A stretch of 19,595 bases of DNA, taken from positions 1 to 19,595 of the forward strand of contig JBOFFC010000105.1 of assembly GCA_051648405.1 (NCBI GenBank). The letters run 5' to 3'. Under the pieces are notes generated by a model. That model did no database searches and was not told where the DNA came from. It saw only the letters and a program-made list of their open reading frames with translations. The stretch is from JBOFFC01 sp051648405 (GTDB taxonomy: Bacteria; Planctomycetota; Planctomycetia; Pirellulales; Lacipirellulaceae). Positions 1 through 8,313 of this stretch are shown here, piece by piece. The position numbers were made by a program, and so were the translations under genes. Position 1 is the stretch's first letter, and every line of letters begins with the position of its first letter.

Positions 1-80
1 AACCGCCAAGACGCCAAGAGCGCCAAGGACGCTGCGAAAGGTCCCTTGGCGGCCGTGGCGCTCGTGGCGTCTTGGCGGTT
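1..80. repeat. Long imperfect palindrome of CGCCAAG units
   Basis: Bases 1-16 and 65-80 are perfect inverted repeats (AACCGCCAAGACGCCA against TGGCGTCTTGGCGGTT). The pairing continues inwards with a few mismatches: GAGCGCCA at 18-25 pairs with TGGCGCTC at 56-63. The arms are thus about 30 bases around a short loop near 31-45. The left arm is built from tandem CGCCAAG-like units. It could fold as a cruciform or RNA hairpin, or be a REP-like dispersed element. It starts at base 1, so its true left edge may lie outside the window. I recall similar CGCCAAG repeats as common between planctomycete genes, but that is memory and was not tested. Confidence 0.75.
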
Positions 81-153
81 AGCGTCGCTTCGTCGCCTAG
101 GCTACACTCCCTACCGCAGACATCCCCTAACCCCTCGCAGGATCAGCCCTCCG

Positions 154-516
154 ATGTCTGTCTCCTCCGCGACCCGCGACGGCATCCTGTTCATCGCGCT
201 CGACGACCCGCGCCTACTCGAAGAGGCGCGCATCGAGCAAGTCGAGAAGGACATCTACAAGGCGATCGAGTCCTCGACCGAAGACCGCGTGGTGCTCGAC
301 TTCACCAAAGTCCAGTTCATGTCGTCGTCGATGCTCGGCAAGCTGGTGAAGGTCCACAAGAAGTGCGGCGAGTTCAAGGTCAAGCTGAAGCTCTCGTCCG
401 TCGCCCCCGACATCCTCGAGGTCTTCAAGATCACGCGCATGAACAAGCTGTTCGACATCGAGGCCGACGCCGAGGCGGCGCGCAAGGCGTTCAACAAGCG
501 CGGGATCTTCGGGTGA
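154..516 (+). CDS. STAS-domain protein (anti-anti-sigma factor type)
   Basis: A 120-residue single-domain STAS protein, the size expected for SpoIIAA/RsbV-type antagonists. In that family an unphosphorylated antagonist binds a partner (anti-sigma kinase or other regulator) and serine phosphorylation releases it. The core is visible: VVLDFTKVQF at about 46-55 leads into SSS-M-L-G at 57-62, which matches the DSSGLG phosphosite of SpoIIAA. That makes Ser59 the likely phospho-acceptor, with the usual Asp replaced by Ser57. A KITRMNKLF segment follows at 92-100, as usual in the family. I start at ATG 154 because an earlier in-frame ATG at 46 would read through the palindrome and give an arginine-rich leader unlike STAS proteins. 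No anti-sigma factor is adjacent. It converges on the FHA-EAL gene, so a link to that signalling cluster is inferred from position only. Confidence 0.88.
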   Translation: MSVSSATRDGILFIALDDPRLLEEARIEQVEKDIYKAIESSTEDRVVLDFTKVQFMSSSMLGKLVKVHKKCGEFKVKLKLSSVAPDILEVFKITRMNKLFDIEADAEAARKAFNKRGIFG

Positions 517-521
517 AGAGG

Positions 522-552
522 GGCACGCGGCCCGCGCGAGTCGCGTCGTGCC
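522..552. terminator. Possible bidirectional terminator hairpin between convergent genes
   Basis: This lies between the stop of the STAS gene and the stop of the FHA-EAL gene. The outer arms GGCACG (522-527) and CGTGCC (547-552) pair. Inside them CGCG (535-538) and CGCG (542-545) flank the loop AGT. There is no T-run on either strand, so an intrinsic terminator is only suggested by position. Confidence 0.3.
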
Positions 553-593
553 GACGCGCATGGCCGCATCAGCGGACAGCAGCCCCCGCCGCC

Positions 594-1691
594 CTACACG
601 AACGACTTCACCACGGCGGGTCGGCCGTACAGGAAGCCCTGGGCCGAAAGAAAGCCCATCTGCGAGCAGACGTCGTGGTCCTCGGCGCGCTCGACCCCTT
701 CGGCCAGCGGGATGATCCCCAGTTCGAGCGTCATCTGCACGAGGCGCTCGACCATCTTCTGGCGTTCGACGGAAGCGCCGCTGATGTTCTGCACCAGCTT
801 CATGTCGAACTTCAGGTAGTCCGGCGGAACCTCGACGAGCTCGATCAGGCGCGCCTGGCCGGCGCCGAAGTCGTCGTACGCCATGCCGATGTTGAGGTCG
901 TCGAGCTTCGCCCGCAGCTCGCGCATCTGCGTGGTTTGCGTCGCGGTCCCTTCGTGGATCTCGAGGACCATCGGCCGCGTCGGGGCCGCTTCTCGCAGCT
1001 CGCGGAGCGAGAACTCGAGCAGCTCGGGCTCGTCGATCTCGTTCGGGTGCGTGTTGGCGAACAGCAACTGCTCTTGCGGCAAGACCGACGCCGCGGCGAG
1101 CCCTTCCTCGCGGAAGATGCGGCTCAGCTCCGACTCGAGGTTCAGCACCGCGGCGGCGCTGAACATCGTGTGCGGGTCGGTCAGGCCGAAGAGCCGGCTG
1201 CGGCCGAGGATCTCGTAGCCGATCGGCTGACGCGTCTTCAGCGAGATGATCGGTTGGAAGTGGGGAACCACGGCCCGCTCGGTCATCAGTTTGTCGAACT
1301 GGATCAACGACAGCGCGCGGTCGGCCGAGTCGTCCTGCACGGTTTGGCTGTGCCGCGAGGCGACGTTGCGACCGACGCGGAACACGACCTGCGCGAACTG
1401 CACGAGGTCGCCTTGACCGAGGCGGCAATCGCTGGTCACGCGCTCGCCGTTGACGAACGTACCGTTGGTGCTCCCCAGGTCGCGGACGACGATCCCCGCC
1501 TCATCCAGGTACAGCTCGGCGTGGCGCCCCGAAACGGTCGCCGAGACGAGCGCAAGCTTCTGGTCCGACCGGCGCCCCACCGTGAACGGGGAGCCGTCGA
1601 TCGGCACGTTCCGCAGCGGCTCCTCCTCGCTGGTCTGCCCCGAGAGGACCCAGGTCGCGGTTTCGGCGCCGGCTATCGGGCAAGCGAGCAT
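594..1691 (-). CDS. FHA-EAL protein: phosphothreonine reader fused to c-di-GMP phosphodiesterase
   Basis: 365 residues in two domains. An FHA domain fills about 14-110, with GR at 39-40, SGRH at 54-57 and STNGT at 74-78, the residues that contact phosphothreonine in the family. An EAL domain fills about 135-360. All positions needed for c-di-GMP hydrolysis can be matched: Glu160 (EIL in place of EAL), Asn213, Glu244, the Asp273-Asp274 pair in DDFGAG, Lys294 (LKFD), Glu331 (AEGVE) and Gln351 (QGFLYGRP). The enzyme therefore looks active and should cut c-di-GMP to pGpG in the cytoplasm. No GGDEF domain or membrane segment is seen. The gene lies 76 bp downstream of the kinase-tubulin gene on the same strand. 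I infer that the FHA domain docks onto a threonine phosphorylated by that kinase, which would make local c-di-GMP turnover depend on kinase activity. Confidence 0.9.
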   Translation of the reverse strand: MLACPIAGAETATWVLSGQTSEEEPLRNVPIDGSPFTVGRRSDQKLALVSATVSGRHAELYLDEAGIVVRDLGSTNGTFVNGERVTSDCRLGQGDLVQFAQVVFRVGRNVASRHSQTVQDDSADRALSLIQFDKLMTERAVVPHFQPIISLKTRQPIGYEILGRSRLFGLTDPHTMFSAAAVLNLESELSRIFREEGLAAASVLPQEQLLFANTHPNEIDEPELLEFSLRELREAAPTRPMVLEIHEGTATQTTQMRELRAKLDDLNIGMAYDDFGAGQARLIELVEVPPDYLKFDMKLVQNISGASVERQKMVERLVQMTLELGIIPLAEGVERAEDHDVCSQMGFLSAQGFLYGRPAVVKSFV

Positions 1692-1767
1692 GGTCGATCA
1701 GAAGGGCTTGAGATTGTGGAGAGCGGGTTGTTGCGGATTATCGACGCCGTGCGGAGGACGCCCGGTG

Positions 1768-4700
1768 TCACGTAGGAGCGACAGGTGTCGCGCTCGTCAT
1801 CGCCTCTCCGGCCGCCCAGTCCCAGACCTTGCTGGAGTCGGGTGTCTTGGACGCCGCGATGAAGTCCTGGATCGGATCGATCCACAGCGTGTCACGCCGC
1901 GTGCGAACGCGCTCCGCGAAGAGTGTGTAGTCGCGGCGGCTGTGGACCAACTCGGCGGCGACGTGGGGGAGCGAGAGCCCGACTCCCTCGGTGACCAGCC
2001 GCGTCGCCTCGCCCGGCGACGCGACGACGGCCGCCCCCTGGGACGACTCGCTGCTGAACGAGGCCGCGGACGTGAGTACGACGTGGCGGTGCTCGCCCCC
2101 TAGCTCGCGCCACGGTCGCGGCGCGAAGTCAATCGCGGCGACGCCGTCGTCAATCAGCAGCGACCCGAGCGGGCTGAACAACTGACGCGTGACGTGCGCG
2201 ATTGTCCGCCGGAGCTCGTCGGCTGATCCCGCGGTGCCTAGCGCGGCGAGCAGGCCCCCCTTCGGCGCCAGGTAGTCCTGTTCGAGCCGGTCTTGCAGTT
2301 CCTGCACCCGACGATCGATATCGGTCGCGGCGCAGTCAGCGGCTGCGGCTTCGTCGGCGGTGACCGTCGATGCGAACGACGAGGCGAGGTCGGTCAGCAG
2401 GCCGCGAACCACGTCGAGCTCGCTAGTCAGCCGTTGCGCGTCGCTGTAGAGCTCGCTTGCGACGCGCTTCGCGGCCGCAAGCGACGCTTGGTCCAAACGC
2501 AGCCGAAAAAGCTTACGCAAGGTGTCGATACCCGACGCATCGTCAACGTCTGCTCCCTCCCACCCGTCGAGCCGTCGGGCGCGCTCAGCGGCGACGGCGC
2601 TCGCCACGCGGTGCAGGTCGGCTTGAACCGCGCGGACGTGATCGACGCACCACTCCGCGGCCCGCCCTGCGCCGAGGAGTCGCTCGCCGGGGTCGTTCAC
2701 GCGTCCCAGCGCCCACGACGCAACCTCGGCCGTCAACCGCTTCCTGATCGGTGTAGCGATCGCCGCGAGCGGGGTCCCGTCGATGTCGGTTGGCACGTCG
2801 GTCAACGGGTCGATCGCGAACCACTTATCGACCAACGCCGCGACACGCCGCGGGTCGCTTTCGGAGACGTCGTCACACCGCGATTCTAGGAACGCCCCCG
2901 CGTCGCCGCCGAGCGAGGCCTCGATGCTGGCGCGGCAGCTCGTCGCGATCGACGCCGCGTCGAGCTGCGTCCGGCCGAGGAACGCCACGGCGCCGTGGAC
3001 GACCTGATCGGTTGTTCGACCGTGATCGGCTGCGTGGGGATCGGACCGCCCGTTCTTCGGCTCAGCGCGCAACCAGTCGGCGAGCATCCGCTGGACGACG
3101 ACGCGTTGGACGGCGTCGAGCTGAGCGTCCGCGTCTTCTTTGTTCCCGACCAGCGCGAAGGTCCGCAACAGCGGGCTCGTCACGCCCTCGCACGGCTGAT
3201 CGCGACACGCGTCGAGCGCTAGCTGGGCCGGGCTGATTGCGTCGGCCATCAGGTAGTCGGCTACCGTCGCGGCGGCCGACTCGTAGGCGGCGGCGTCGAG
3301 TTGGTTTCCCAGCGGAGCAAGGTACGTGAAGTCGAAGGGCACAGCCCCCGCGGGGTGCGCCGGCAGGCCGCAGCCCGCGTCCCCCGGGTAGCCGGTCGGG
3401 CACTTGGCGAACTGCTGGAGCTCACTGAGCCACGAGTAGGCGTTCACACGCGCCAGCTCGCCGCGGGTGCTGTCACGGTACGTCGAGTGCGTCAGGACGC
3501 CGATCACCTGCGCGTCGTCGATCGCTAGCCGGGACAAGATCGACTTCACCGCGTACCCGACGTCGAGCGACATGCCGCTGCCGGTTCCACCCGAGATCGA
3601 CGCGACGACGTAAACGCGGAGCGCCTTGTCGCGGAAGCGGACGCCTGTTGCTTCGAGCGTGGTTCGCAGGCTCTCTTCGCTCACGGCGGAGACGGCGGCG
3701 CCACGCACGCACTGGAACGCGCGCCGGGCGTGGTCCACCAGTGCGAGCCGCCCGAGGGGGCGGATCCCCTCGGTGTTCATCGACCGCGGGATGTTGTAGA
3801 GCCAGCGGCGCCCGAGCCAGCGGAGCAAGGCCGGCGACTTCTCGCGGTACTCCTGCGGGCGGCGGAGCGGCATGGCGACCGTCTCCCGCGCTTCGAGGGC
3901 CCCCGACGACTCGCCGCCGCGGCCCGCGGCCGCGAGCGTCTGTCGATCGGTGTCGAGCAGCAGCATGGGAAGGGTCGGCACGCTTCCCTGCACGCCGAGC
4001 TTCTGGTTCACCCGCTTGCGAAGCGCCCGCAGCACGCGGCTGGCGGTGCCGCCGATGCCGATGAACAGCGCCGGTGACGGCTCGAAGCCGCTCGTGTCGA
4101 TGGAGCCGAAAGTGCAAAACCGCGACGCACCCGACTCGACCGGCGGGACCTCGAAGCGAATCGCTCCCGGCTTACGCGTGTCGCCGAAGGTTCCGTCTTC
4201 GGCGAACACCTCGGTGGCGCTGCCGCGTGGGGCCGCTGACTCCGCCGTAGCGGGGCGCACGGTCTCGGGAGCTGCGAAGCCGAACGAGACGGCCGACGCC
4301 ACGGCGGCGCCGCCGCTGCGAAGTGCGGCGACGAAGGCCTTCGCCGAGTCGTAGCGATGGTTAGAGTCCTTCGACAGCGCTCGCGCGCACACAAACCGGT
4401 CCTCTTCGCCCAGGCGCGCGAGGTCGGGGTCGTGACTCATGTGCTGCAGAGTCAGCTCCGCGGCGTTGGCCCCCGGGAAGGGGACCGTTCCGGTGAGCAT
4501 CTCTTGGTACAGGATCGCCAGGCTGTACTGGTCACTGTGGCGATTGGGGCTGCCACGGAAGACCTCGGGGGCAGCGTAGGTCGGCGTCATCCCGCCGACG
4601 AGCGACGCCTGTGTCTGCGAGATGCTCTTTACCAGGCCGAAGTCGGCGACTTTCACGTGCCCGGCGACGAGCAGCAGGTTCTCCGGCTTGACGTCCAGGT

Positions 4701-5109
4701 GCGCCAGGCCGTGCTGCATCGCGAGGAAGTCGAGCGCGTCGGCGGCGTCGGCGAGGTACCCCAGGAGCTCGTCGCGCGGGATGCCGACGTAGCTCTTGCT
4801 GAGGCACTCGCGGAAGCGGTCGCGTAGGCTGCCGTCGGCGAGCTCCGAGACGACGAGCAGTCGCCCGTCGATCACCTCGATCCGCTCTAGCGAGAGCAGG
4901 AACGGGTGCCGGACCGACTTGATCTTCTCGAGCGCGTTCAGCTCGTGCGTTGCGCGCTTTTCGAGCTGCGACCCAAAGACGTACTTGATCGCCTTGGCGA
5001 GGCCGCCCGGCGCCTGCGCAGCCCAAACCTCGCCGTATCCCCCCGCGCCGATGCGGTGGCTGAGCGTGTACCCGGGGAGTTGCGGCGTTGGGAAGTCGTT
5101 GGAGTCCAT
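1768..5109 (-). CDS. Serine/threonine protein kinase fused to tubulin/FtsZ-like domain
   Basis: 1113 residues. A Hanks-type kinase fills about 14-265: glycine loop GAGGYGEV (21-28), Lys42, likely helix-C Glu56, catalytic HLDVKPEN (137-144, Asp139), DFG (156-158) and APE (180-182). Leu replaces Arg in HRD, so it is a non-RD kinase. After a linker, about 345-690 resembles the tubulin-like family Pfam calls Tubulin_2: FIGIGGTAS (349-357) as the T1 loop, DTDRQTL (386-392) recalling the FtsZ NTDxQAL segment, and SGGTGSG (506-512) matching the GGGTGTG nucleotide signature. Residues 690-1113 are mostly helical with possible coiled-coil stretches and no domain I recognise. No transmembrane helix is seen. 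The start at 5109 overlaps the ATPase stop by one base (TGATG). The frame stays open to 5424, but that part lies inside the ATPase gene. GTP binding and polymerisation are inferred. A T7-type catalytic loop could not be placed with confidence. Confidence 0.88.
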   Translation of the reverse strand: MDSNDFPTPQLPGYTLSHRIGAGGYGEVWAAQAPGGLAKAIKYVFGSQLEKRATHELNALEKIKSVRHPFLLSLERIEVIDGRLLVVSELADGSLRDRFRECLSKSYVGIPRDELLGYLADAADALDFLAMQHGLAHLDVKPENLLLVAGHVKVADFGLVKSISQTQASLVGGMTPTYAAPEVFRGSPNRHSDQYSLAILYQEMLTGTVPFPGANAAELTLQHMSHDPDLARLGEEDRFVCARALSKDSNHRYDSAKAFVAALRSGGAAVASAVSFGFAAPETVRPATAESAAPRGSATEVFAEDGTFGDTRKPGAIRFEVPPVESGASRFCTFGSIDTSGFEPSPALFIGIGGTASRVLRALRKRVNQKLGVQGSVPTLPMLLLDTDRQTLAAAGRGGESSGALEARETVAMPLRRPQEYREKSPALLRWLGRRWLYNIPRSMNTEGIRPLGRLALVDHARRAFQCVRGAAVSAVSEESLRTTLEATGVRFRDKALRVYVVASISGGTGSGMSLDVGYAVKSILSRLAIDDAQVIGVLTHSTYRDSTRGELARVNAYSWLSELQQFAKCPTGYPGDAGCGLPAHPAGAVPFDFTYLAPLGNQLDAAAYESAAATVADYLMADAISPAQLALDACRDQPCEGVTSPLLRTFALVGNKEDADAQLDAVQRVVVQRMLADWLRAEPKNGRSDPHAADHGRTTDQVVHGAVAFLGRTQLDAASIATSCRASIEASLGGDAGAFLESRCDDVSESDPRRVAALVDKWFAIDPLTDVPTDIDGTPLAAIATPIRKRLTAEVASWALGRVNDPGERLLGAGRAAEWCVDHVRAVQADLHRVASAVAAERARRLDGWEGADVDDASGIDTLRKLFRLRLDQASLAAAKRVASELYSDAQRLTSELDVVRGLLTDLASSFASTVTADEAAAADCAATDIDRRVQELQDRLEQDYLAPKGGLLAALGTAGSADELRRTIAHVTRQLFSPLGSLLIDDGVAAIDFAPRPWRELGGEHRHVVLTSAASFSSESSQGAAVVASPGEATRLVTEGVGLSLPHVAAELVHSRRDYTLFAERVRTRRDTLWIDPIQDFIAASKTPDSSKVWDWAAGEAMTSATPVAPT

Positions 5110-6530
5110 CAATGCTGCGCGACGTGCGTGGGAGTGTAGGCGCCGCCGGACTCGGCAGGAATCGCGGAAGCGACGGACGGCGACGAGGGGGCGGGGGCCA
5201 CGCCGGCCGCCCCTCCCAGCGCCGTGAAGTACGCTCCAACCGCGCGGTCGAGGTAGTCGGGTCGCAGCTCGAGCGTCGCGCCCCGGTAGGCGCAGTAGTT
5301 GCGGATCTGCAGCAGCAGGTCGCGGGCGTGGCAGCGCCGCATCGCCAGGTTCCGCGGCCTGTAGTGCCGCTGAAGCAGGTAGTCGATCGCCTCGGGCCGG
5401 TACGCGCAGCCGAGCGACTCGCACTCCCCTTGGAACAGCACGCGGAACTCGTCGAGCGACGGGTCCGTGACCTCGACCTTGTACGGGATCCGGCGTAGGA
5501 ACGCCTCGTCGGCGAGCTCGTGCGGCTCGAGGTTGGTCGAGAAGATGATCAGTTGGTCGAACGGGACCTGGATCTTCTTTCCGCTCGGCAGCGTCAGGTA
5601 GTCGCAGCGGTTCTCAAGGGGGATGATCCAGCGGTTGAGCAGCGCCGTCGGCTCGACGCGTTGACGACCGAAGTCGTCGATCAGCAGGCAACCGCAGTTG
5701 CTCTTCAGTTGCAGCGACGCCTCGCTGACGTTGGAGGCTTGGTCGTGGCGGATCTCGAGGCTGTCGAGCGTGAGCTCGCCTCCGACGATCGCTGTCGGCC
5801 GGCGGATCTTGATCCACCGCGCATCGACCGATGCGGCCGCCGTCATCAGCCCTTCGGGGGCGTCGCCGGCGGGTTCGTGCATCGCCGAGTCGTACAGCTT
5901 GATGAGCTGCCCGTCCTCGATCAGCGTCTGCGGGATCCAGACGTGGCGGCCGAAGCAGCGGGTGATCCGCTTCGCGAGCGTCGTCTTCCCGTTTCCCGGC
6001 GCGCCGTAGAGGAACAGCCCCGCCCCCGAGTTGACGGCCGGGCCGAGCACGTCCAGCAGCCCGGGCTGAACGACGACGTCGGAGAACGCGTCGAGCAGCT
6101 CGTCGCGGTGGACGGCCTCGGCGCGGATCGTCTGCGCCTCGACCGACAGCACGTAGTCGTCTAGCGGAACCGGCGCCGGGCCGACGTACGAGCACGAACG
6201 CATCGCGCTGGCCGCCCGCTCTTGCCCCTGGTCGGTGAGCGCGTAGTAGTAGTCGTTAAGGGGGGCTTGCCCCTGATGGTAGACCGACTGCCTCGACCGC
6301 ATCCCTTCGAGCACCGGCTCGACCAGCCCCAGGGGCAGGCAGACCTTCCGGGCGACGTCGCGCCCGGCGACGGCGCCGCGCTGCAACAGCAGCTTGCCGA
6401 CGAGCCCTTCGACGAAGACGCGGCTGAGCCCCGCTTCTTCGAGCGTGCTCGGTTCGCGCGGGCAGAACGCCTCCTCCTGATCAAAGAAGGGGCTGAGCGC
6501 CGAGTCGTCGAGGGAGTCGAGTGCGTGCAT
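5109..6530 (-). CDS. AAA+ ATPase with N-terminal winged-helix-like region
   Basis: 473 residues. Walker A is GAPGNGKTT at 176-184 (Lys182), Walker B is CLLIDDFG at 281-288 (Asp285, Asp286), sensor 1 is STN at 331-333, and RR at 346-347 is the likely arginine finger. A lid-like helical region follows to about 430. Residues 35-115 look like a winged-helix fold ending in YYALTDQGQERA, but there is no clear DNA-binding signature. The last 40 residues are low-complexity Ala/Pro/Ser. Such ATPases use ATP hydrolysis to remodel or unfold a partner. The stop codon overlaps the kinase-tubulin start (TGATG), which implies coupled translation and a shared complex. The nearest upstream gene on the strand ends 103 bp away, so a promoter may lie between. 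MoxR-type and DnaA/IstB-like relatives were considered, and I cannot place it in a named AAA+ clade. The exact start is uncertain because no Shine-Dalgarno is visible. Confidence 0.87.
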   Translation of the reverse strand: MHALDSLDDSALSPFFDQEEAFCPREPSTLEEAGLSRVFVEGLVGKLLLQRGAVAGRDVARKVCLPLGLVEPVLEGMRSRQSVYHQGQAPLNDYYYALTDQGQERAASAMRSCSYVGPAPVPLDDYVLSVEAQTIRAEAVHRDELLDAFSDVVVQPGLLDVLGPAVNSGAGLFLYGAPGNGKTTLAKRITRCFGRHVWIPQTLIEDGQLIKLYDSAMHEPAGDAPEGLMTAAASVDARWIKIRRPTAIVGGELTLDSLEIRHDQASNVSEASLQLKSNCGCLLIDDFGRQRVEPTALLNRWIIPLENRCDYLTLPSGKKIQVPFDQLIIFSTNLEPHELADEAFLRRIPYKVEVTDPSLDEFRVLFQGECESLGCAYRPEAIDYLLQRHYRPRNLAMRRCHARDLLLQIRNYCAYRGATLELRPDYLDRAVGAYFTALGGAAGVAPAPSSPSVASAIPAESGGAYTPTHVAQH

Positions 6531-6633
6531 CGCGGGGGGAGGTGAGCACAGGCAGACAAAAGCTGCCGTACCCTACGTCCCGCCGCGGCGCGCAGCCCGT
6601 GGGGTTACCCCCTGGTGACCCGGGCGGCGCTCC

Positions 6634-8274
6634 CTATTTAGTTGGCCCAACCGGCGCATCCGGCGTTCTCGGCTTTGGCGGCGGGGGGGGCCGGTCGTCC
6701 GGCGCCAGCTTCCCAGCGCTCACCATCGGCCAGTCGTCGGTCCGGAACGGCGTCACGGGGAGCCACTCCGAGTCGTACAGGTTGACCACCGGGTTGAACG
6801 CCCAGGCGTAGCGCACGGCGACCGGCGACTTCACGGCGTCGGATCGCAGCTCGACCCGATCCTTCCCGACAAGATTCGCCGTCGCCTTGTGGAACACACG
6901 GTCCTCCCCGGCGATCGTGAACCCCGCCGGCTCGACGCCGTCCATTGTTCGCAGTCCGCCGCCGACGCTTCGTAGCGTGAGCGTAGCCACGCCGTCGGTC
7001 GCTTCGAGTTTGTCGAATCGCGCGCTGCGCCCCTTGAGCGGCTTGCCGTAGGTGTTGGCGAGCGCCAGCCGAGCGAGCCTCAGCCCCACGTCGCGCTTGT
7101 TTGTCGGGTGGATGTCGTTCGCCTCGCCGAGGTCGATGATCACGGCCTCGCCCGTGTTCGGGAGCCGGTCCTGAGTCATCGTCTGCGCCTCGCGGAGCTC
7201 GGCCCAATCGCACGTGGCCAGCGGCTCGTCGCTCTCCTTCAGGAAGTCGGCGAGCTGCACCCAGTAGAACGGGAAGTCCCCCTGGCCCCACGCCTCGCGC
7301 CACGCGCTGATCATGGCCGGGAACATCTCGCGGTACTGCCAGCCGCGCTGGGCGTTGGTCTCTCCCTGGTACCAGATGACCCCCTTGATCGCGTACCGAG
7401 TCAGCGGGGCGACGCGCGCGTAGTACATGTTTCCGGGGCGGTGTTGGTGGAACAGCGGGTCGTCCACCCACGGAAGGCCCGGGAGCGGCTTCGCAGCGCC
7501 GTAGGCGTTCTCGCGATCGGCGTAAAACTGCTTCATCCTCGCGGCGTAGTCGGCGCGGAGCCGCGCCTCGTCCGTCGTGGCCGCGTGAGCGTTCCACTTG
7601 TCCGTCAGTGGTCCGTAGAGCTCGCGGTCGGCGAACTTCTCCAGCGGCAGCCAGGCCTCGCAAGCCGATCCTCCCCACGAGTTTCGCACGAGGCCGATCG
7701 GAACGTCGATCGCGTCCTGCACTTGCGCGCCGAAGTAGTACCCAACCGCGGAGAAGCCGGCGACCTCTTCCGGGGTCGCCGTCACCCACGCCTTGTCGAT
7801 GTCATCGACGGGTTGCTGCGCGCCGAGCTGATCGACCTCGAGCAACCGCAGCAGCGGGCGATCGACGCGCAGCGTTTCGAGCTTGCCGTCGCGCGACTGG
7901 CCGACCGTCCAGTCCATGTTCGATTGGCCCGAGCAAACCCACACGTCGCCGACGAGCACGTCGCGGACGACGATCGGTTCGGGATCCGAACTGCCGCCGA
8001 TCCGCATCTCGCGCTGCTCGACACTCGCCGCCATCGGCGCAAGCCGCACTTCCCAACGGCCGTCACCGCCGGCGGTCCCTTCGACCTTTTGCCCCGCGAA
8101 CTCGACGGTGACGCTCTCGTTCGGCTCGGCCCAACCCCACACGCGCACCGGCGCGTCGCGCTGCAGCACCGCGTGGTGCGTGAACAGGAACGGCACGCGC
8201 ACGCCCCCCTGCGCCAGCGCCCCGGGGAAGCCAGCCGTGAAGCCAATCGCCAGCAAGAGACTTTGCCGCAGCAT
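6634..8274 (-). CDS. Secreted sialate O-acetylesterase-like SGNH hydrolase
   Basis: 546 residues. An N-terminal signal peptide (hydrophobic 4-20, probable cleavage after LAQ or ALA near 21) sends it across the inner membrane. A beta-rich stretch (about 28-105) precedes the SGNH domain: GQSNM at 116-120 with nucleophile Ser118, Gly and Asn oxyanion-hole residues in NSWGG, and the catalytic Asp-His pair in DIHP (387-390). This layout and length match bacterial sialate O-acetylesterases (9-O-acetyl-sialic acid esterase family). In planctomycetes these usually sit among sulfatases and glycan-degrading genes, so the true substrate may be another acetylated sugar. The C-terminus is a proline-rich tail. 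It lies 90 bp downstream of the ThiO-like gene and 103 bp upstream of the ATPase, on the same strand as both. A functional link with either is not evident. Confidence 0.9.
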   Translation of the reverse strand: MLRQSLLLAIGFTAGFPGALAQGGVRVPFLFTHHAVLQRDAPVRVWGWAEPNESVTVEFAGQKVEGTAGGDGRWEVRLAPMAASVEQREMRIGGSSDPEPIVVRDVLVGDVWVCSGQSNMDWTVGQSRDGKLETLRVDRPLLRLLEVDQLGAQQPVDDIDKAWVTATPEEVAGFSAVGYYFGAQVQDAIDVPIGLVRNSWGGSACEAWLPLEKFADRELYGPLTDKWNAHAATTDEARLRADYAARMKQFYADRENAYGAAKPLPGLPWVDDPLFHQHRPGNMYYARVAPLTRYAIKGVIWYQGETNAQRGWQYREMFPAMISAWREAWGQGDFPFYWVQLADFLKESDEPLATCDWAELREAQTMTQDRLPNTGEAVIIDLGEANDIHPTNKRDVGLRLARLALANTYGKPLKGRSARFDKLEATDGVATLTLRSVGGGLRTMDGVEPAGFTIAGEDRVFHKATANLVGKDRVELRSDAVKSPVAVRYAWAFNPVVNLYDSEWLPVTPFRTDDWPMVSAGKLAPDDRPPPPPKPRTPDAPVGPTK

Positions 8275-8313
8275 GACGAGCGATCCGGTGAGAAGACGTG
8301 AACAGAAGAATCG

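Noticed and set aside
103..108. TACACT as -10 element for the STAS gene
   Set aside because: There is no acceptable -35 at 16-18 bases upstream, because the position falls at the edge of the palindrome. Too weak to list.
72..1775. Open frame of 567 codons on the + strand across the STAS and FHA-EAL genes
   Set aside because: The translation is Arg/His-rich without any domain, and both overlapping genes on other frames have clear family motifs.
5110..5424. 105-codon N-terminal extension of the kinase-tubulin gene
   Set aside because: It lies entirely inside the AAA+ gene in another frame, is Arg/Pro-rich, and the kinase fold starts right after the internal ATG at 5109.
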